Counted from the stretch's first letter, positions 41,513-50,474 are shown. The stretch is 64,000 nt of DNA from UBA6115 sp040776985 (GCA_040776985.1 JAXGZL010000001.1:682001-746000), one strand, 5' to 3'. The notes: generated from the sequence alone by a model not told the origin. Made by a program: numbers and translations.

Positions 41513-42658
41513 ATGAGGAAACTGATCGTTCTGTTTCTGGCCCTCACGCTGATGCTTGGTACCCTGCTGCCTGCCATGGCAGAGGCGCCCAAGTACAAAA
41601 TCGCCATCATGACGGGTACCGTCACCCAGGGCGAGGAAGAATTCCGCGCCGCGGAAATGCTGAAGGCCAAATATCCGGAAATGGTCGTCACCGACACCTA
41701 TCCGGACCGCTTCGCCTCTGAAGTGGAAACCACCGTCGGCAAGATCCTGGCTTTCGCCGCAGACCCCGAGATCAAAGCCATCATCGTGGTCCAGGCCGTG
41801 CAGGGCACTGCCGCCGCGTTCACCCAGATCCGCAACGAGCTGAAGCGGGATGACCTCCTGCTGATCGCCGGCGTGCCTGCTGAAGACCCCCAGACCATCA
41901 CCAGCGCCGCTGACTATGTGATGGGCGTTGACGAAATCAACGGCGGCAAGCAGATCGTCCAGACTGCCAAGGACTGGGGCGCAGACGTGCTGGTTCACCT
42001 GTCCTTCGCGCGCCACATGGGCTATGAGACCATCGTTGCCCGCCACAACATCATGATTGACGAGGCTAAGCTGGCCGGCATCGAGCTGGTTGACAGGGAC
42101 GTTCCGGATCCCACCGGTGACGCCGGCATGTCAGGCGCCCAGAACGCCGTCCTTGAGACTGTGCCCAAGATCATGGAAGAGTTTGCCGGCAAGAAGGTTG
42201 CCTTCTTCTGCACCAACTGCGGTCTGCAGGAAGCCCTGCAGGCGGCGGTGCTCAAGGAGCCCAATGCCTACTATCCCCTCCCCTGCTGCCCCAGCCCCTT
42301 CCACGGCTTCCCGGCCTCCCTGGGCGTGGCCATTGACGAGGCTGACTGGGGTGACATCGATGCCTACATCAAGAAGGCTGCCACCATCCTGAAGGAGCAT
42401 GACGCGGACAAGCGCTTCTCCACCTGGCCGGTGCCTGTCAACTACTCCCTCATCACCGGTGCCTTTGAATATGCCACCAGCTTCCTGGACGGCAAATTGG
42501 CCGAGAAGGGCGTTGAAGCAGACGTTAAGGGTTCCCTGGATACCGCCACAGGCTATGACGTGAAGGTTTCCACCTACACGGATGATAATGGCAAGAACTA
42601 TCCCACCTATTTCATGGTCTACTTTGACCGGGTCGACTTCTCCGAGTTTGTCGACTAA
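41513..42658 (+). CDS. DUF3798-type substrate-binding protein
   Basis: A 381-aa extracytoplasmic protein with a signal peptide (MRKLIVLFLALTLMLGTLLPAMA) and no lipobox. The two-lobed periplasmic-binding-protein type I fold is suggested by YKIAIMTGTVTQGEEEF at the start, KAIIVVQAVQGTAAAF, and KKVAFFCTNCGLQEAL for the second lobe. DUF3798 proteins are encoded with BMP/simple-sugar-type ABC genes, as here. The ligand is unknown. A hairpin at 42667-42698 separates it from the ATPase gene. Confidence 0.88.
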   Translation: MRKLIVLFLALTLMLGTLLPAMAEAPKYKIAIMTGTVTQGEEEFRAAEMLKAKYPEMVVTDTYPDRFASEVETTVGKILAFAADPEIKAIIVVQAVQGTAAAFTQIRNELKRDDLLLIAGVPAEDPQTITSAADYVMGVDEINGGKQIVQTAKDWGADVLVHLSFARHMGYETIVARHNIMIDEAKLAGIELVDRDVPDPTGDAGMSGAQNAVLETVPKIMEEFAGKKVAFFCTNCGLQEALQAAVLKEPNAYYPLPCCPSPFHGFPASLGVAIDEADWGDIDAYIKKAATILKEHDADKRFSTWPVPVNYSLITGAFEYATSFLDGKLAEKGVEADVKGSLDTATGYDVKVSTYTDDNGKNYPTYFMVYFDRVDFSEFVD

Positions 42659-42666
42659 GGCTTCTC

Positions 42667-42698
42667 GCCCGGCCCTGCAGGTCATTGCGGGGCCGGGC
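42667..42698 (+). terminator. Hairpin after the DUF3798 gene
   Basis: GCCCGGCCC (42667-42675) pairs with GGGCCGGGC (42690-42698); CCCTTATTTTAT follows. It may terminate most transcripts. A TATAAT inside that tail (42708-42713) could be an internal start for the ABC genes. Confidence 0.7.
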
Positions 42699-42808
42699 CC
42701 CTTATTTTATAATAGCCATTGGCGCAGCGTTGCGCCCTAACGCCAGACAGCTGGCGATTTCTTTGAGAAAAGGCCCGTGGTGCGCCTTGATATCCGGGCC
42801 GGACAGGG

Positions 42809-44407
42809 GTGATTCCTATCAGCGAATATGTGCTGGAACTCAATAACATCAGCAAGCAATACGGGGACAACAGGGTCCTCAGCGATGTAACCATGAAGGT
42901 CAGGCCCGGGGAGATTCATGCCCTGCTGGGCGAAAACGGCGCGGGCAAGTCCACCCTGATGAACATCCTCTTCGGGATGCCGGTCATCATGGAAACCGGC
43001 GGCTATCAGGGGGAGGTGCTGATCTCCGGCAAGCCTGTGCAGATCAAGTCCCCCCATCAGGCCATCGAGCACGGCATCGGCATGGTGCATCAGGAGTTTA
43101 TGCTGATTCCTGGCTTCTCCGTCACCGAGAACATCAAGCTCAACCGCGAGATATCCAAGCCCAGCCTGGCCAGCCGCCTGCTGGGACGGGATCTGGAAAA
43201 GCTGGACAACAAAACCATGGAGGAGCATTCCCGCCTGGCGCTGGATAAAATCGGCATCGCCATCTCCGAGGCGGAGAAAATCCGCAACCTGCCGGTGGGC
43301 TATATGCAGTTTGTGGAGATCGCCCGGGAGATTGACAAGTCCGGCATCAAGCTGCTGGTGTTTGACGAGCCCACCGCCGTGCTGACCGAGTCAGAGGCGG
43401 ACATCCTCATTGGCGTCATGGAGGCGCTGGCGGGGGAGGGCATCGGCATCATCTTCATCACCCACCGTCTGGGCGAGGTGATGAAGGCCTCCCAGAGCGT
43501 CACGGTGCTGCGGGACGGCAAGCTGGCCGCCTACCGCCAGACCAGCCAGACCAGCCTGTCCGAGCTGGCCGCCCTGATGGTGGGCCGGGAAGGGGCAGAC
43601 GCGGTGGGGGACAACTCGCGGGCGTTCCCGGAGGACAGCCCTGTCGCCATGGAGATCAAGGACCTTTGGGTGCAGATGCCGGGCGAGGCGGTGAAAGGCC
43701 TTGACCTGACCGTATTCGAAGGGGAAATCCTGGGCATCGGCGGCCTGGCCGGGCAGGGCAAGATCGGCCTGCCCAACGGCATCATGGGCATTTACCCCGC
43801 CCAGGGCGAGGTGCGCCTGTTTGGCGAGGAACTGCCCCTCAACAACCCCCGGGGCAGCCTGAAAAACGGCCTGGCCATGGTGTCTGAGGACCGGCGGGGC
43901 GTGGGGCTGCTGCTGGATCAGAGCATTGAGGACAACATCGTGTTCTCCGCCATGCAGATCAACGATGACTTCATTGGCGCAGCGCCCCTGCGGCTGAAAA
44001 GCGTCAGGCAGATCCGCCAGAAGGCCAACGAGATGATGAAGGAGCTGGACATCCGCGCCACCTCCTCCCTCCAGCCGGTGGGCACCCTGTCTGGCGGCAA
44101 CCAGCAGAAGGTGTGCATTGCCAGGGCGCTGACGCTCAACCCCCGCTTCCTCTTTGTGTCCGAGCCCACCCGTGGCATTGACATCGGCGCCAAAAAGCTG
44201 GTGATCGATACCCTGCTGCGTCTTAACCGGGAACTGAAGCTGACCATCGTCATGGTGTCTTCAGAGCTGCTGGAGCTAAAGAGCATCTGTGACCGGATCG
44301 CCATCGTCACAGAAGGCCGCGTGTCCGCCATCCTCAGGCCCTCTGACAGCAACGAGGAGTTTGGCCTGGCCATGAGCGGCATCCAGATGAAAGGAGAAAG
44401 CGCATGA
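42809..44407 (+). CDS. Tandem ABC ATPase of a BMP/simple-sugar-type importer
   Basis: A 532-aa protein with two ATPase halves. First half: Walker A GENGAGKST (about 44), degenerate signature LPVGYMQFVEIAREI and Walker B LLVFDEPTAVLTE. Second half (from about 280): signature LSGGNQQKVCIARAL, Walker B-like RFLFVSEPTRGIDIG, with its P-loop replaced by GLAGQGKIGLPNGI. One active and one degenerate site are normal in this family. A GTG start at 42809 follows AGGGG; a later GTG (in EYVLEL) is possible. Its stop overlaps the permease ATG (ATGA). Confidence 0.92.
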   Translation: MIPISEYVLELNNISKQYGDNRVLSDVTMKVRPGEIHALLGENGAGKSTLMNILFGMPVIMETGGYQGEVLISGKPVQIKSPHQAIEHGIGMVHQEFMLIPGFSVTENIKLNREISKPSLASRLLGRDLEKLDNKTMEEHSRLALDKIGIAISEAEKIRNLPVGYMQFVEIAREIDKSGIKLLVFDEPTAVLTESEADILIGVMEALAGEGIGIIFITHRLGEVMKASQSVTVLRDGKLAAYRQTSQTSLSELAALMVGREGADAVGDNSRAFPEDSPVAMEIKDLWVQMPGEAVKGLDLTVFEGEILGIGGLAGQGKIGLPNGIMGIYPAQGEVRLFGEELPLNNPRGSLKNGLAMVSEDRRGVGLLLDQSIEDNIVFSAMQINDDFIGAAPLRLKSVRQIRQKANEMMKELDIRATSSLQPVGTLSGGNQQKVCIARALTLNPRFLFVSEPTRGIDIGAKKLVIDTLLRLNRELKLTIVMVSSELLELKSICDRIAIVTEGRVSAILRPSDSNEEFGLAMSGIQMKGESA

Positions 44408-46296
44408 AGACTGCCAAGAGTCAGAAAATAGTCGCAGGCTTGTGCTTCCTGCTGGCGCTGGTGCTGCTGGCGGCCGGCCTCTGGGGCCTGGTGTCCCGGC
44501 AACAGGCGAAAACCTTTGACACCCTCAACAAGATGCGCAGCTATTCCGTCATGGCGGCGGCCCATCAGCCCCTGATCAAGCAGCTGGAGTTGGAAGCGGG
44601 CAGAAAGGCCTATGAAAAGGCTGAGGCGGACGGCATGAGCCGCAAGCAGCGCACGGAATACATGGCCCAGCAGGAAGCGCTGGCCAGGGAGCAGAGCAGG
44701 GTGGAATTGCAGCCCGGCTTTGCCAGCACCTCCCCGGGCTATGAGGAAGCCATCCTGAACCTGGACAAAGAGCTGAAGTCCTATTACGAGGCCCTCCGCC
44801 AGGAGGAGCAGGCCTTCCTGGCCCAAAAGGCGGCGGGCGCGCCCGCCGTTCAGGTGGAGGAAACAGCGCCCGAGGCGGCGGAGGACGTGGCTCTGGAGGC
44901 CCCGGTCTCTGAGGACGCCATGCGCCCCGTGTTTGACGACCTGACCGGCTTTGTGCCCTCCCCCGCCCTCAAGGCCCGGCAGACGGGGCTGACGCCCCAT
45001 GTGGACAAGGTGCTGGAGGAGATCTCCCTCATCCACCCCAACCTGACCATGGAGATGCTCTCAGACGCCAGAACACAGGTGTCAAACGCGGTGCTGGCCA
45101 AGGGGGACAACTTTGAAACCATCTACGACCGCTCCGTCCAGGCGGGGGCGGACAAGCTGCTGACGGGGAACGACCCCTTCCTGATGCGCGTGGTGCGCCA
45201 GTCAGAAAACCTGCTCTACCTCACCTTCGGGATGCTGGTGCTGGGCCTGGCGATTCTGTTTTTCAAGCCCGTGGTCAAGCGGTTGGGGACGCCCCGCTTC
45301 ATCATCCTGATGTTCTTCCTGCTGTTGATCATGCTGGCAGGGCTGTACCGCATCGCCATCCCGGGGCTGATCACCAACGTGTTGCAGCGCCTGGGCATGT
45401 ACGGGGTGCTGGTGCTGGCCATGCTGCCCGGCATCCAAAGCGGTATCAGCCTGAACCTGGGCATGCCCATCGGCATCATCTCGGGCCTTCTGTCCACCCT
45501 CATCGCGCTGGAGATGAACATGACCGGCTGGAGCGCCATTCTCTTCGCCATGGGCGTGGGCATCCTGCTGGCCATCCCCGTGGGCTATGCCTATGGCCTC
45601 CTGCTTAACCGGGTCAAGGGTAGCGAGATGACGGTGTCCACCTATGTGGGCTTCAGCTATGTGTCCCTGTTTTGCATCGCCTGGATGCTGCTGCCCTTCC
45701 GCAACCCCAAAATCACCTGGGCGCTGGGCAGCGGGCTGCGCGTGATGCACAACATGAAGGGCAACATTGGCGGCCTTCTGGACGATTTCCTGCGCTTCAA
45801 CCTCTTTGGCATGTCGGTGCCCACGGGCTTGCTGCTCTTCCTGTTCCTGTGCTGCCTGATCATGTACCTGTTTGAGCGCAGCAAAAAGGGCGTGGCCATG
45901 ATCGCCGCGGGCAGCAACCCGGCCTTCGCCAAGGCCAGCGGCATCAATGTGGACCACATGCGCCTCATCGGCACCACCCTGTCCACGGTGATCGCCAGCG
46001 TCGGCATCATCGTCTACTCCCAGAGCTTTGGCTTCATGTCCCTGTACATGGGGCCCCAGCAGATGGGATTCATCGCTGCCAGCGCCATCCTCATCGGCGG
46101 CGCCACCGTTTCCAAGGCCAAGGTTTTCCATGTGATCCTGGGCACCTTCCTCTTCCAGGGGGTGCTGGCCATGGGCATCCAGGTGGCCAACGCCATGATC
46201 GATATCTCTGGCCTGTCCGAGGTCATGCGCATTCTGATTTCCAACGGCATCATCCTGTATGCCCTGACACAGGCGGGAGGTAAGGGACGTGAGTGA
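44404..46296 (+). CDS. ABC permease with large extracytoplasmic insertion
   Basis: A 630-aa permease of the BPD_transp_2 (branched-chain/sugar) type. Helix 1 spans about residues 9-31. Residues about 32-270 are hydrophilic and helix-forming with a Pro/Glu-rich stretch (VQVEETAPEAAEDVALE), then the usual eight or so helices follow, with the family motifs GLLLNRVKGSEMTVSTYVG and AFAKASGINVDHMRLIGT. The insertion is absent in typical members. Its last codons overlap the GTG of the second permease gene. Confidence 0.88.
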   Translation: MKTAKSQKIVAGLCFLLALVLLAAGLWGLVSRQQAKTFDTLNKMRSYSVMAAAHQPLIKQLELEAGRKAYEKAEADGMSRKQRTEYMAQQEALAREQSRVELQPGFASTSPGYEEAILNLDKELKSYYEALRQEEQAFLAQKAAGAPAVQVEETAPEAAEDVALEAPVSEDAMRPVFDDLTGFVPSPALKARQTGLTPHVDKVLEEISLIHPNLTMEMLSDARTQVSNAVLAKGDNFETIYDRSVQAGADKLLTGNDPFLMRVVRQSENLLYLTFGMLVLGLAILFFKPVVKRLGTPRFIILMFFLLLIMLAGLYRIAIPGLITNVLQRLGMYGVLVLAMLPGIQSGISLNLGMPIGIISGLLSTLIALEMNMTGWSAILFAMGVGILLAIPVGYAYGLLLNRVKGSEMTVSTYVGFSYVSLFCIAWMLLPFRNPKITWALGSGLRVMHNMKGNIGGLLDDFLRFNLFGMSVPTGLLLFLFLCCLIMYLFERSKKGVAMIAAGSNPAFAKASGINVDHMRLIGTTLSTVIASVGIIVYSQSFGFMSLYMGPQQMGFIAASAILIGGATVSKAKVFHVILGTFLFQGVLAMGIQVANAMIDISGLSEVMRILISNGIILYALTQAGGKGRE

Positions 46297-47542
46297 GTTA
46301 AACCGCCCCGGCATCAACATCGGCAAGCACCTGAAGGATTATGTGGTTACCTATGTCTTCCTGATCCTCTCGGTGGCCTTCATCTTCATCTCAGGCCGCC
46401 CCATGAATGACATCCTGTTCCAGATTGTCAGCCGCATGGTGCGCAACCTCTTCATCGTGCTCTCCCTGATCATCCCCATCATCTCGGGCATGGGCATCAA
46501 CTTCGCCATTACCATCGGCGCCATGGCGGCCCAGGTGGGGATGCTGCTGGCCATCAACTGGTCCATCACCGGCATCACCGGCATCCTGGTGTCCGCCCTC
46601 ATCACCGCCCCCCTGGCGGGGATCTTCGGCTTCCTGATTGGCTCCCTGCTCAACAAAATGAAAGGCCAGGAGACCATCGGCTCCTTGATCCTGGGCTACT
46701 TCGCCAACGGCGCCTATCAGCTGCTGTTCCTGTTTGTGTTTGGGATGATCATTCCCCTGAACGCCAAGGTGACCATCGTGGGCGCCACCGGCGTCCGGAA
46801 CACCCTGGACCTGACCATCAACCAGCTGCAGGGCGCGGTGGACGGCGTGCTGCGCATCCACTTCAGCCTGGCGCTATACATCGTCACCGGCATCATCCTT
46901 GTGGTGGGCCTGCTGCTCTTCTTCACAAAACGCATGAGCAAAAGGCGCTTTATCGCCATGACGGCGGTGTCACTGGTGCTCTTTGGCCTCTATCACCTGC
47001 CCTTTGTGCAGCCCAACTTCGCCAATGTGCATATCCCGGTGGTCACCTTCGTGCTGGTGGGCCTGCTGTGCCTGTTCAACGCCGGCATCATGAAAACCCG
47101 TCTGGGGCAGCAGTTCAGGGCCGTGGGGCAAAGCCGCACGGTGGCCAACGCCGCCGGCATCAACGTGAACCGGGTGCGGCTGATTGCCATCATCATCTCC
47201 ACCGTCTTTGCCGGCTGGGGGCAGATTCTGTTCATCCAGAACCTGGGCACCCTGCAGACCTATTCCGCTCATGAGATGGTGGGCCTGTACGCGGGCGCCG
47301 CCATCCTGGTGGGGGGCGCTTCCATCAACCGGGCCACCAACGGCCAGGCCATCATCGGCTGCCTGCTGTTCCACACTCTGTTTGTGGTGGCCCAGGACGC
47401 GGGCACGGTGATGTTTGGCAACCCTGTGGTGGGCGAATACTTCCGCGTCTTCCTGTGCTATGGCGTCATCGCCGTGGCCCTGGTGATGCACACCTGGCGC
47501 ACGGTCAGCAAAAGCAAGCAGACCAAGCTGCAGACCCAGTAA
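46289..47542 (+). CDS. ABC permease, second subunit
   Basis: A 417-aa BPD_transp_2-type permease. Motifs are GMGINFAITIGAMAAQVGM, GSLLNKMKGQETIGSLILGYF and the cytoplasmic loop VGQSRTVANAAGINVNRVRLIA. It forms the heteromeric channel with the 630-aa subunit. Length is near normal for the family. GTG at 46289 lies 7 bp inside the upstream gene, with GGGAGG upstream. A terminator follows at 47562-47596. Confidence 0.9.
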   Translation: MSELNRPGINIGKHLKDYVVTYVFLILSVAFIFISGRPMNDILFQIVSRMVRNLFIVLSLIIPIISGMGINFAITIGAMAAQVGMLLAINWSITGITGILVSALITAPLAGIFGFLIGSLLNKMKGQETIGSLILGYFANGAYQLLFLFVFGMIIPLNAKVTIVGATGVRNTLDLTINQLQGAVDGVLRIHFSLALYIVTGIILVVGLLLFFTKRMSKRRFIAMTAVSLVLFGLYHLPFVQPNFANVHIPVVTFVLVGLLCLFNAGIMKTRLGQQFRAVGQSRTVANAAGINVNRVRLIAIIISTVFAGWGQILFIQNLGTLQTYSAHEMVGLYAGAAILVGGASINRATNGQAIIGCLLFHTLFVVAQDAGTVMFGNPVVGEYFRVFLCYGVIAVALVMHTWRTVSKSKQTKLQTQ

Positions 47543-47561
47543 CAAGCGCAAATATCAAAAA

Positions 47562-47596
47562 GCAGCGGCTGGCGAAAAACCAGCCGCTGCCCTTTT
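47562..47596 (+). terminator. Terminator of the DUF3798 transporter operon
   Basis: GCAGCGGCTG (47562-47571) pairs with CAGCCGCTGC (47581-47590) around a 9-nt loop, followed by CCTTTT. Confidence 0.85.
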
Positions 47597-47610
47597 CATG
47601 AAACAAACAA

Positions 47611-47639
47611 AAAGCGGCCGGGTTTTGATGCCGGCCGCT
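47611..47639 (-). terminator. Terminator copy A (direct repeat flanking the hairpin array)
   Basis: AGCGGCCGG (47613-47621) pairs with CCGGCCGCT (47631-47639); on the minus strand TTTTTGTTTG follows, a good U-tract. The 29-bp unit differs from the copy at 48009-48037 by one loop base (T/C). Confidence 0.7.
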
Positions 47640-48008
47640 CAGAATGTAGACGAACTATATCAAAGGGGTGTTTCAGAGGGCACAGCCCTCTGAGTGAAAT
47701 CGTATCGCCCGGCGCGTCACCGTGCCTTCCATTTCCTTTCCCGTGCCATTTGGCACGGGAGGCGTCCATTACAGGACGGTTCCTTTCCATCAAAAGACAT
47801 TGTCTTTTGATGGGGAGGAAGGCCCATGGAGCGAATGCCTCTGATGGGCTTTGCCCATCAGAAAAGAAGCGGAATGAGGCCTGACGAGGGCGGGGCATTG
47901 CGTGGCAATGCATTCCACGCATTTTCGCTGGCCGGGAGCCAAGCTCCCAAGCGAAAATGCCCGTTCCTCCTAAACGACAAAGTGTCCGCAGACACTTTGT
48001 CGATACTA
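47640..48008. repeat. Array of eight perfect short hairpins, non-coding
   Basis: Eight different hairpins follow each other: CAGAGGGC/GCCCTCTG (47674-47692), TCCCGTGCCA/TGGCACGGGA (47739-47760), CGTCC/GGACG (47763-47778), CCATCAAAAGACA/TGTCTTTTGATGG (47787-47813), CTGATGGGC/GCCCATCAG (47841-47861), GCATTGC/GCAATGC (47895-47911, overlapping the alternative GCGTGG/CCACGC 47900-47920), GCATTTTCGCT/AGCGAAAATGC enclosing GGGAGC/GCTCCC (47919-47960), and CGACAAAGTGTC/GACACTTTGTCG (47975-48002). Stem sequences are unrelated to one another. No gene of quality is present. The block lies between two near-identical terminators. Confidence 0.7.
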
Positions 48009-48037
48009 AAAGCGGCCGGGCTTTGATGCCGGCCGCT
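48009..48037 (-). terminator. Terminator copy B, of the rubrerythrin gene
   Basis: AGCGGCCGG (48011-48019) pairs with CCGGCCGCT (48029-48037); on the minus strand TTTTAG follows. It lies 14 bp after the rubrerythrin stop. Confidence 0.8.
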
Positions 48038-48050
48038 GAACCTTAAAAAA

Positions 48051-48602
48051 TCAGTAGTTCTCGGCAGCGCGCTCGAAGTAGTTCTGGGGATGCTTGCAGG
48101 CGGGGCAGAGCTTGAGGGCGACCTTGCCTTCATACACAAAGCCACAGTTGCGGCAGCGCCAGCGGATGGCGTCTTCCTGGGTCCATTCCTGGTTGTCGTC
48201 CAGGCGCTTGCCCAGTTGGTTGTAGCGGGCTTCGTGCTCCCGCTCCACCTTGGCCACATTGGCAAACTGCAGGGAGAGTTCATCAAAGCCTTCGGCCTTG
48301 GCGGTTTCGGAGAAACCCTTGTACATCTCGGTCCACTCGTAGTGCTCCCCGGCGGCGGCGGCGGTCAGGTTCTGCCGGGTGTCACCGGCGGTCTTGCCAT
48401 CCTTATAGCCTTCCAGGGCCTTCAGCCACAGCTTGGCATGCTCTTTTTCGTTCAGCGCGGTCTCTTCAAAGATGCCCGCGATCTGCTCGTAGCCTTCCTT
48501 GCGGGCGGCAGAGGCAAAATAGTCATACTTGTTGCGGGCCATGCTTTCGCCGGCAAAAGCTTCCCAGAGATTTTTTTCGGTCTGTGTTCCTTTGAGATTC
48601 AT
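48051..48602 (-). CDS. Rubrerythrin with C-terminal rubredoxin-like domain
   Basis: A 183-aa non-haem di-iron protein that reduces hydrogen peroxide in anaerobes. The ferritin-like bundle carries the iron ligands in FAGESMARNKYDYFA, FEETALNEKEHAKLWLKAL and KVEREHEARY. The C-terminal rubredoxin site is RCRNCGFVYEG...LCPACKHPQNYF. The start MNLKGTQTEKNL is typical, with AAGGAGG before the ATG. It supports a strictly or mainly anaerobic life style. It is downstream of a small membrane-protein frame on the same strand. Confidence 0.95.
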   Translation of the reverse strand: MNLKGTQTEKNLWEAFAGESMARNKYDYFASAARKEGYEQIAGIFEETALNEKEHAKLWLKALEGYKDGKTAGDTRQNLTAAAAGEHYEWTEMYKGFSETAKAEGFDELSLQFANVAKVEREHEARYNQLGKRLDDNQEWTQEDAIRWRCRNCGFVYEGKVALKLCPACKHPQNYFERAAENY

Positions 48603-48645
48603 GGGGGGTCCTCCTTATATTATTATTTTATTCCGTGGGCAGGGC

Positions 48646-48756
48646 TTACAGCAGCTGGATCAGCGCGGCCAGTGAGCCGGCCACAATCAGCACCGCTAAA
48701 AAAACGCTCAGCGCGCGGATAAAAATGATGTTCTTATTCTTTTTCCTGGCTTGCAT
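48646..48756 (-). CDS. Small 36-aa single-pass membrane protein (candidate)
   Basis: The frame encodes a basic N-terminus MQARKKNKN followed by one hydrophobic helix (IIFIRALSVFLAVLIVAGSL) and a short tail. An AAAGGAG lies 13 bases before the ATG, a long but usable distance. A convincing promoter stands upstream (48813-48841) and the rubrerythrin gene follows 43 bp after the stop, so the two may be co-transcribed. No family is recognised. The sequence could also be just a leader. Confidence 0.5.
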   Translation of the reverse strand: MQARKKNKNIIFIRALSVFLAVLIVAGSLAALIQLL

Positions 48757-48812
48757 GATCTTGAACAGTCTCCTTTGATGTTGAGGCATTGCCCCCGTTT
48801 GAGAGCGAGGAC

Positions 48813-48841
48813 AGGATAGCACATCTGTTCGGGAAAGTCAA
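48813..48841 (-). promoter_or_regulatory. Promoter of the small ORF-rubrerythrin unit
   Basis: On the minus strand: -35 TTGACT (48841-48836), 17 bp, -10 TATCCT (48818-48813). Confidence 0.65.
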
Positions 48842-48995
48842 TCTCATACCATGGCGGTTAGACGCCATAAACCCTGACGCCGCCTGGGATTTTGGGACAA
48901 GGCATTTTGCAGAAACCAGACAGAAAACTGCGTCTGGATTTTACATTGCCCTGTTATCCTTCGGCTGAAGCATTTGAAAGGAAGGTCTCATTCGC

Positions 48996-50474
48996 ATGAA
49001 AAAACGCATCGCACTCCTCCTGGTTCTGGTCCTTTGCCTCAGCCTCGCCGCCGGGGCGATGGCATCCCCTGCTGGCAGCGCCGCCAAGTATGTCTTCTTC
49101 TTCATCGGCGACGGCATGGGCGCGCCTCAGATCAGCGCCACCCAGTATTACCTGGGCACCCGGGAAAACCCGGAAGCCGCCATGCCCACCCCCAAGGCCC
49201 TCTCCTTCACCGGGTTTAAAAACGTGGGCATCATGACCACCTATGACGCCACCTCCTTCTGCCCGGACTCCGCCTCCACCGCCTCTTCCATGGCGGGTGG
49301 CGAAAAGACCCTGTCCGGCGTCATCAACTATGACGTGGCCAAGGAGCGCCCCTTCAAGCTGGTCAGTGAATATGCCAAGGAAGCGGGCAAAAAGGTGGGC
49401 GTCATCTCCTCCGTTTCCCTGGACCATGCCACCCCCGCGGCCTTTTATGCCAAGGCGGAGAGCCGCAACCTTTACTATGACATCGCTGTGCAGGGCCTGA
49501 CCGGCACCACCCTGGACCTGCTGGCCGGCGGCGGCTTCAAGCGCCCCACCGGGGACCAGAAAGACCAGAAGGACCTGTATGAAATTGCCAGCGAAAACGG
49601 CTTCAAACTGGTGAACGACAACGAGGGCATCCGCGGCCTCAGCGCCCAGGACGGCCGCGTCCTGGCCATTGTGCCGGACCTGGCCGGCAGCCATGCCATG
49701 CAGTATGAGCTGGACCGTCAGCGCAAGGTGAGTGAGGGCAAGGATTCCCTCAGCCTGGCCGACATCACCCGGGCCGCCATCAGCAACCTGGACAATGAAA
49801 ACGGCTTCTTCCTGATGGTGGAGGGCGGCAAGATCGACTGGAGCTGCCACGCCAATGACGCCACCACCTCCATCTACGAGACCATCGCCCTGTCTGACGC
49901 GGTGGAAGTGGCTAGAGAATTTGCCGCCCTCCACCCCGAGGAGACCCTGATCGTGGTGACCGGCGACCATGAGACCGGCGGCATGACCATCGGCTTTGCC
50001 ACCACCGCCTATGACACCCACTTCAACTACCTGCAGAGCCAGACCCTGTCCTATGAGGACTTTGACAAGGCCGTGGGCCAAATGCGGGAGGACAAGGCCA
50101 CCTTTGAGGACGCCCTGGCCAGGATCGAGGCCGCCTATGGCCTGAGCCAGAACCCCGAGAGCAAGCTGGCCCTTTCCGCCCAGGAGCTGGCCACCCTGAA
50201 GGCCGCGTATGAGCTGAGCATGCTGCCCTCCGCCCAGCGGGTGATCGGCGCGCAGGAAGCGCTGAACTACGGCGGCTATGAGCCCCTCACCGTCACCTGC
50301 AGCCACATCCTCAACAACAAGGCGGGCGTCGCCTACACCTCCTATGCCCACACCGGGCTTCAGCTTCCCGTCTACGCCCAGGGGAAAAACGCGGAAGGCT
50401 TCATCGGCAGCTATGACAACACCGACATTTTCTTCAAGCTCATGGACGCCATGGCCCTGACGCCGGGCGCCTGA
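48996..50474 (+). CDS. Secreted alkaline phosphatase (PhoA superfamily)
   Basis: A 492-aa phosphomonoesterase outside the membrane. The signal peptide ends at LAAGAMA without a lipobox. Metal and active-site motifs are FFFIGDGMGAPQI, the nucleophile region CPDSASTASSMAGG (about 88-101), GVISSVSLDHATPAAFYA, GGKIDWSCHANDA and VTGDHETGGM; the last zinc ligand is the His in YTSYAHTG. About 100 residues between GDHETGG and the last His form a helical insertion. It should release phosphate from organic esters. A terminator follows at 50491-50521. Confidence 0.93.
   Translation: MKKRIALLLVLVLCLSLAAGAMASPAGSAAKYVFFFIGDGMGAPQISATQYYLGTRENPEAAMPTPKALSFTGFKNVGIMTTYDATSFCPDSASTASSMAGGEKTLSGVINYDVAKERPFKLVSEYAKEAGKKVGVISSVSLDHATPAAFYAKAESRNLYYDIAVQGLTGTTLDLLAGGGFKRPTGDQKDQKDLYEIASENGFKLVNDNEGIRGLSAQDGRVLAIVPDLAGSHAMQYELDRQRKVSEGKDSLSLADITRAAISNLDNENGFFLMVEGGKIDWSCHANDATTSIYETIALSDAVEVAREFAALHPEETLIVVTGDHETGGMTIGFATTAYDTHFNYLQSQTLSYEDFDKAVGQMREDKATFEDALARIEAAYGLSQNPESKLALSAQELATLKAAYELSMLPSAQRVIGAQEALNYGGYEPLTVTCSHILNNKAGVAYTSYAHTGLQLPVYAQGKNAEGFIGSYDNTDIFFKLMDAMALTPGA

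Noticed and set aside
47640..48008. Hairpin array as a CRISPR array or simple tandem repeat
   Set aside because: The palindromes differ in sequence and length, there is no constant repeat with regular spacers, and no cas gene is nearby.
48954..50351. Minus-strand frame of 465 codons opposite the alkaline phosphatase gene
   Set aside because: The plus-strand gene has all the active-site motifs; the opposite frame has none.
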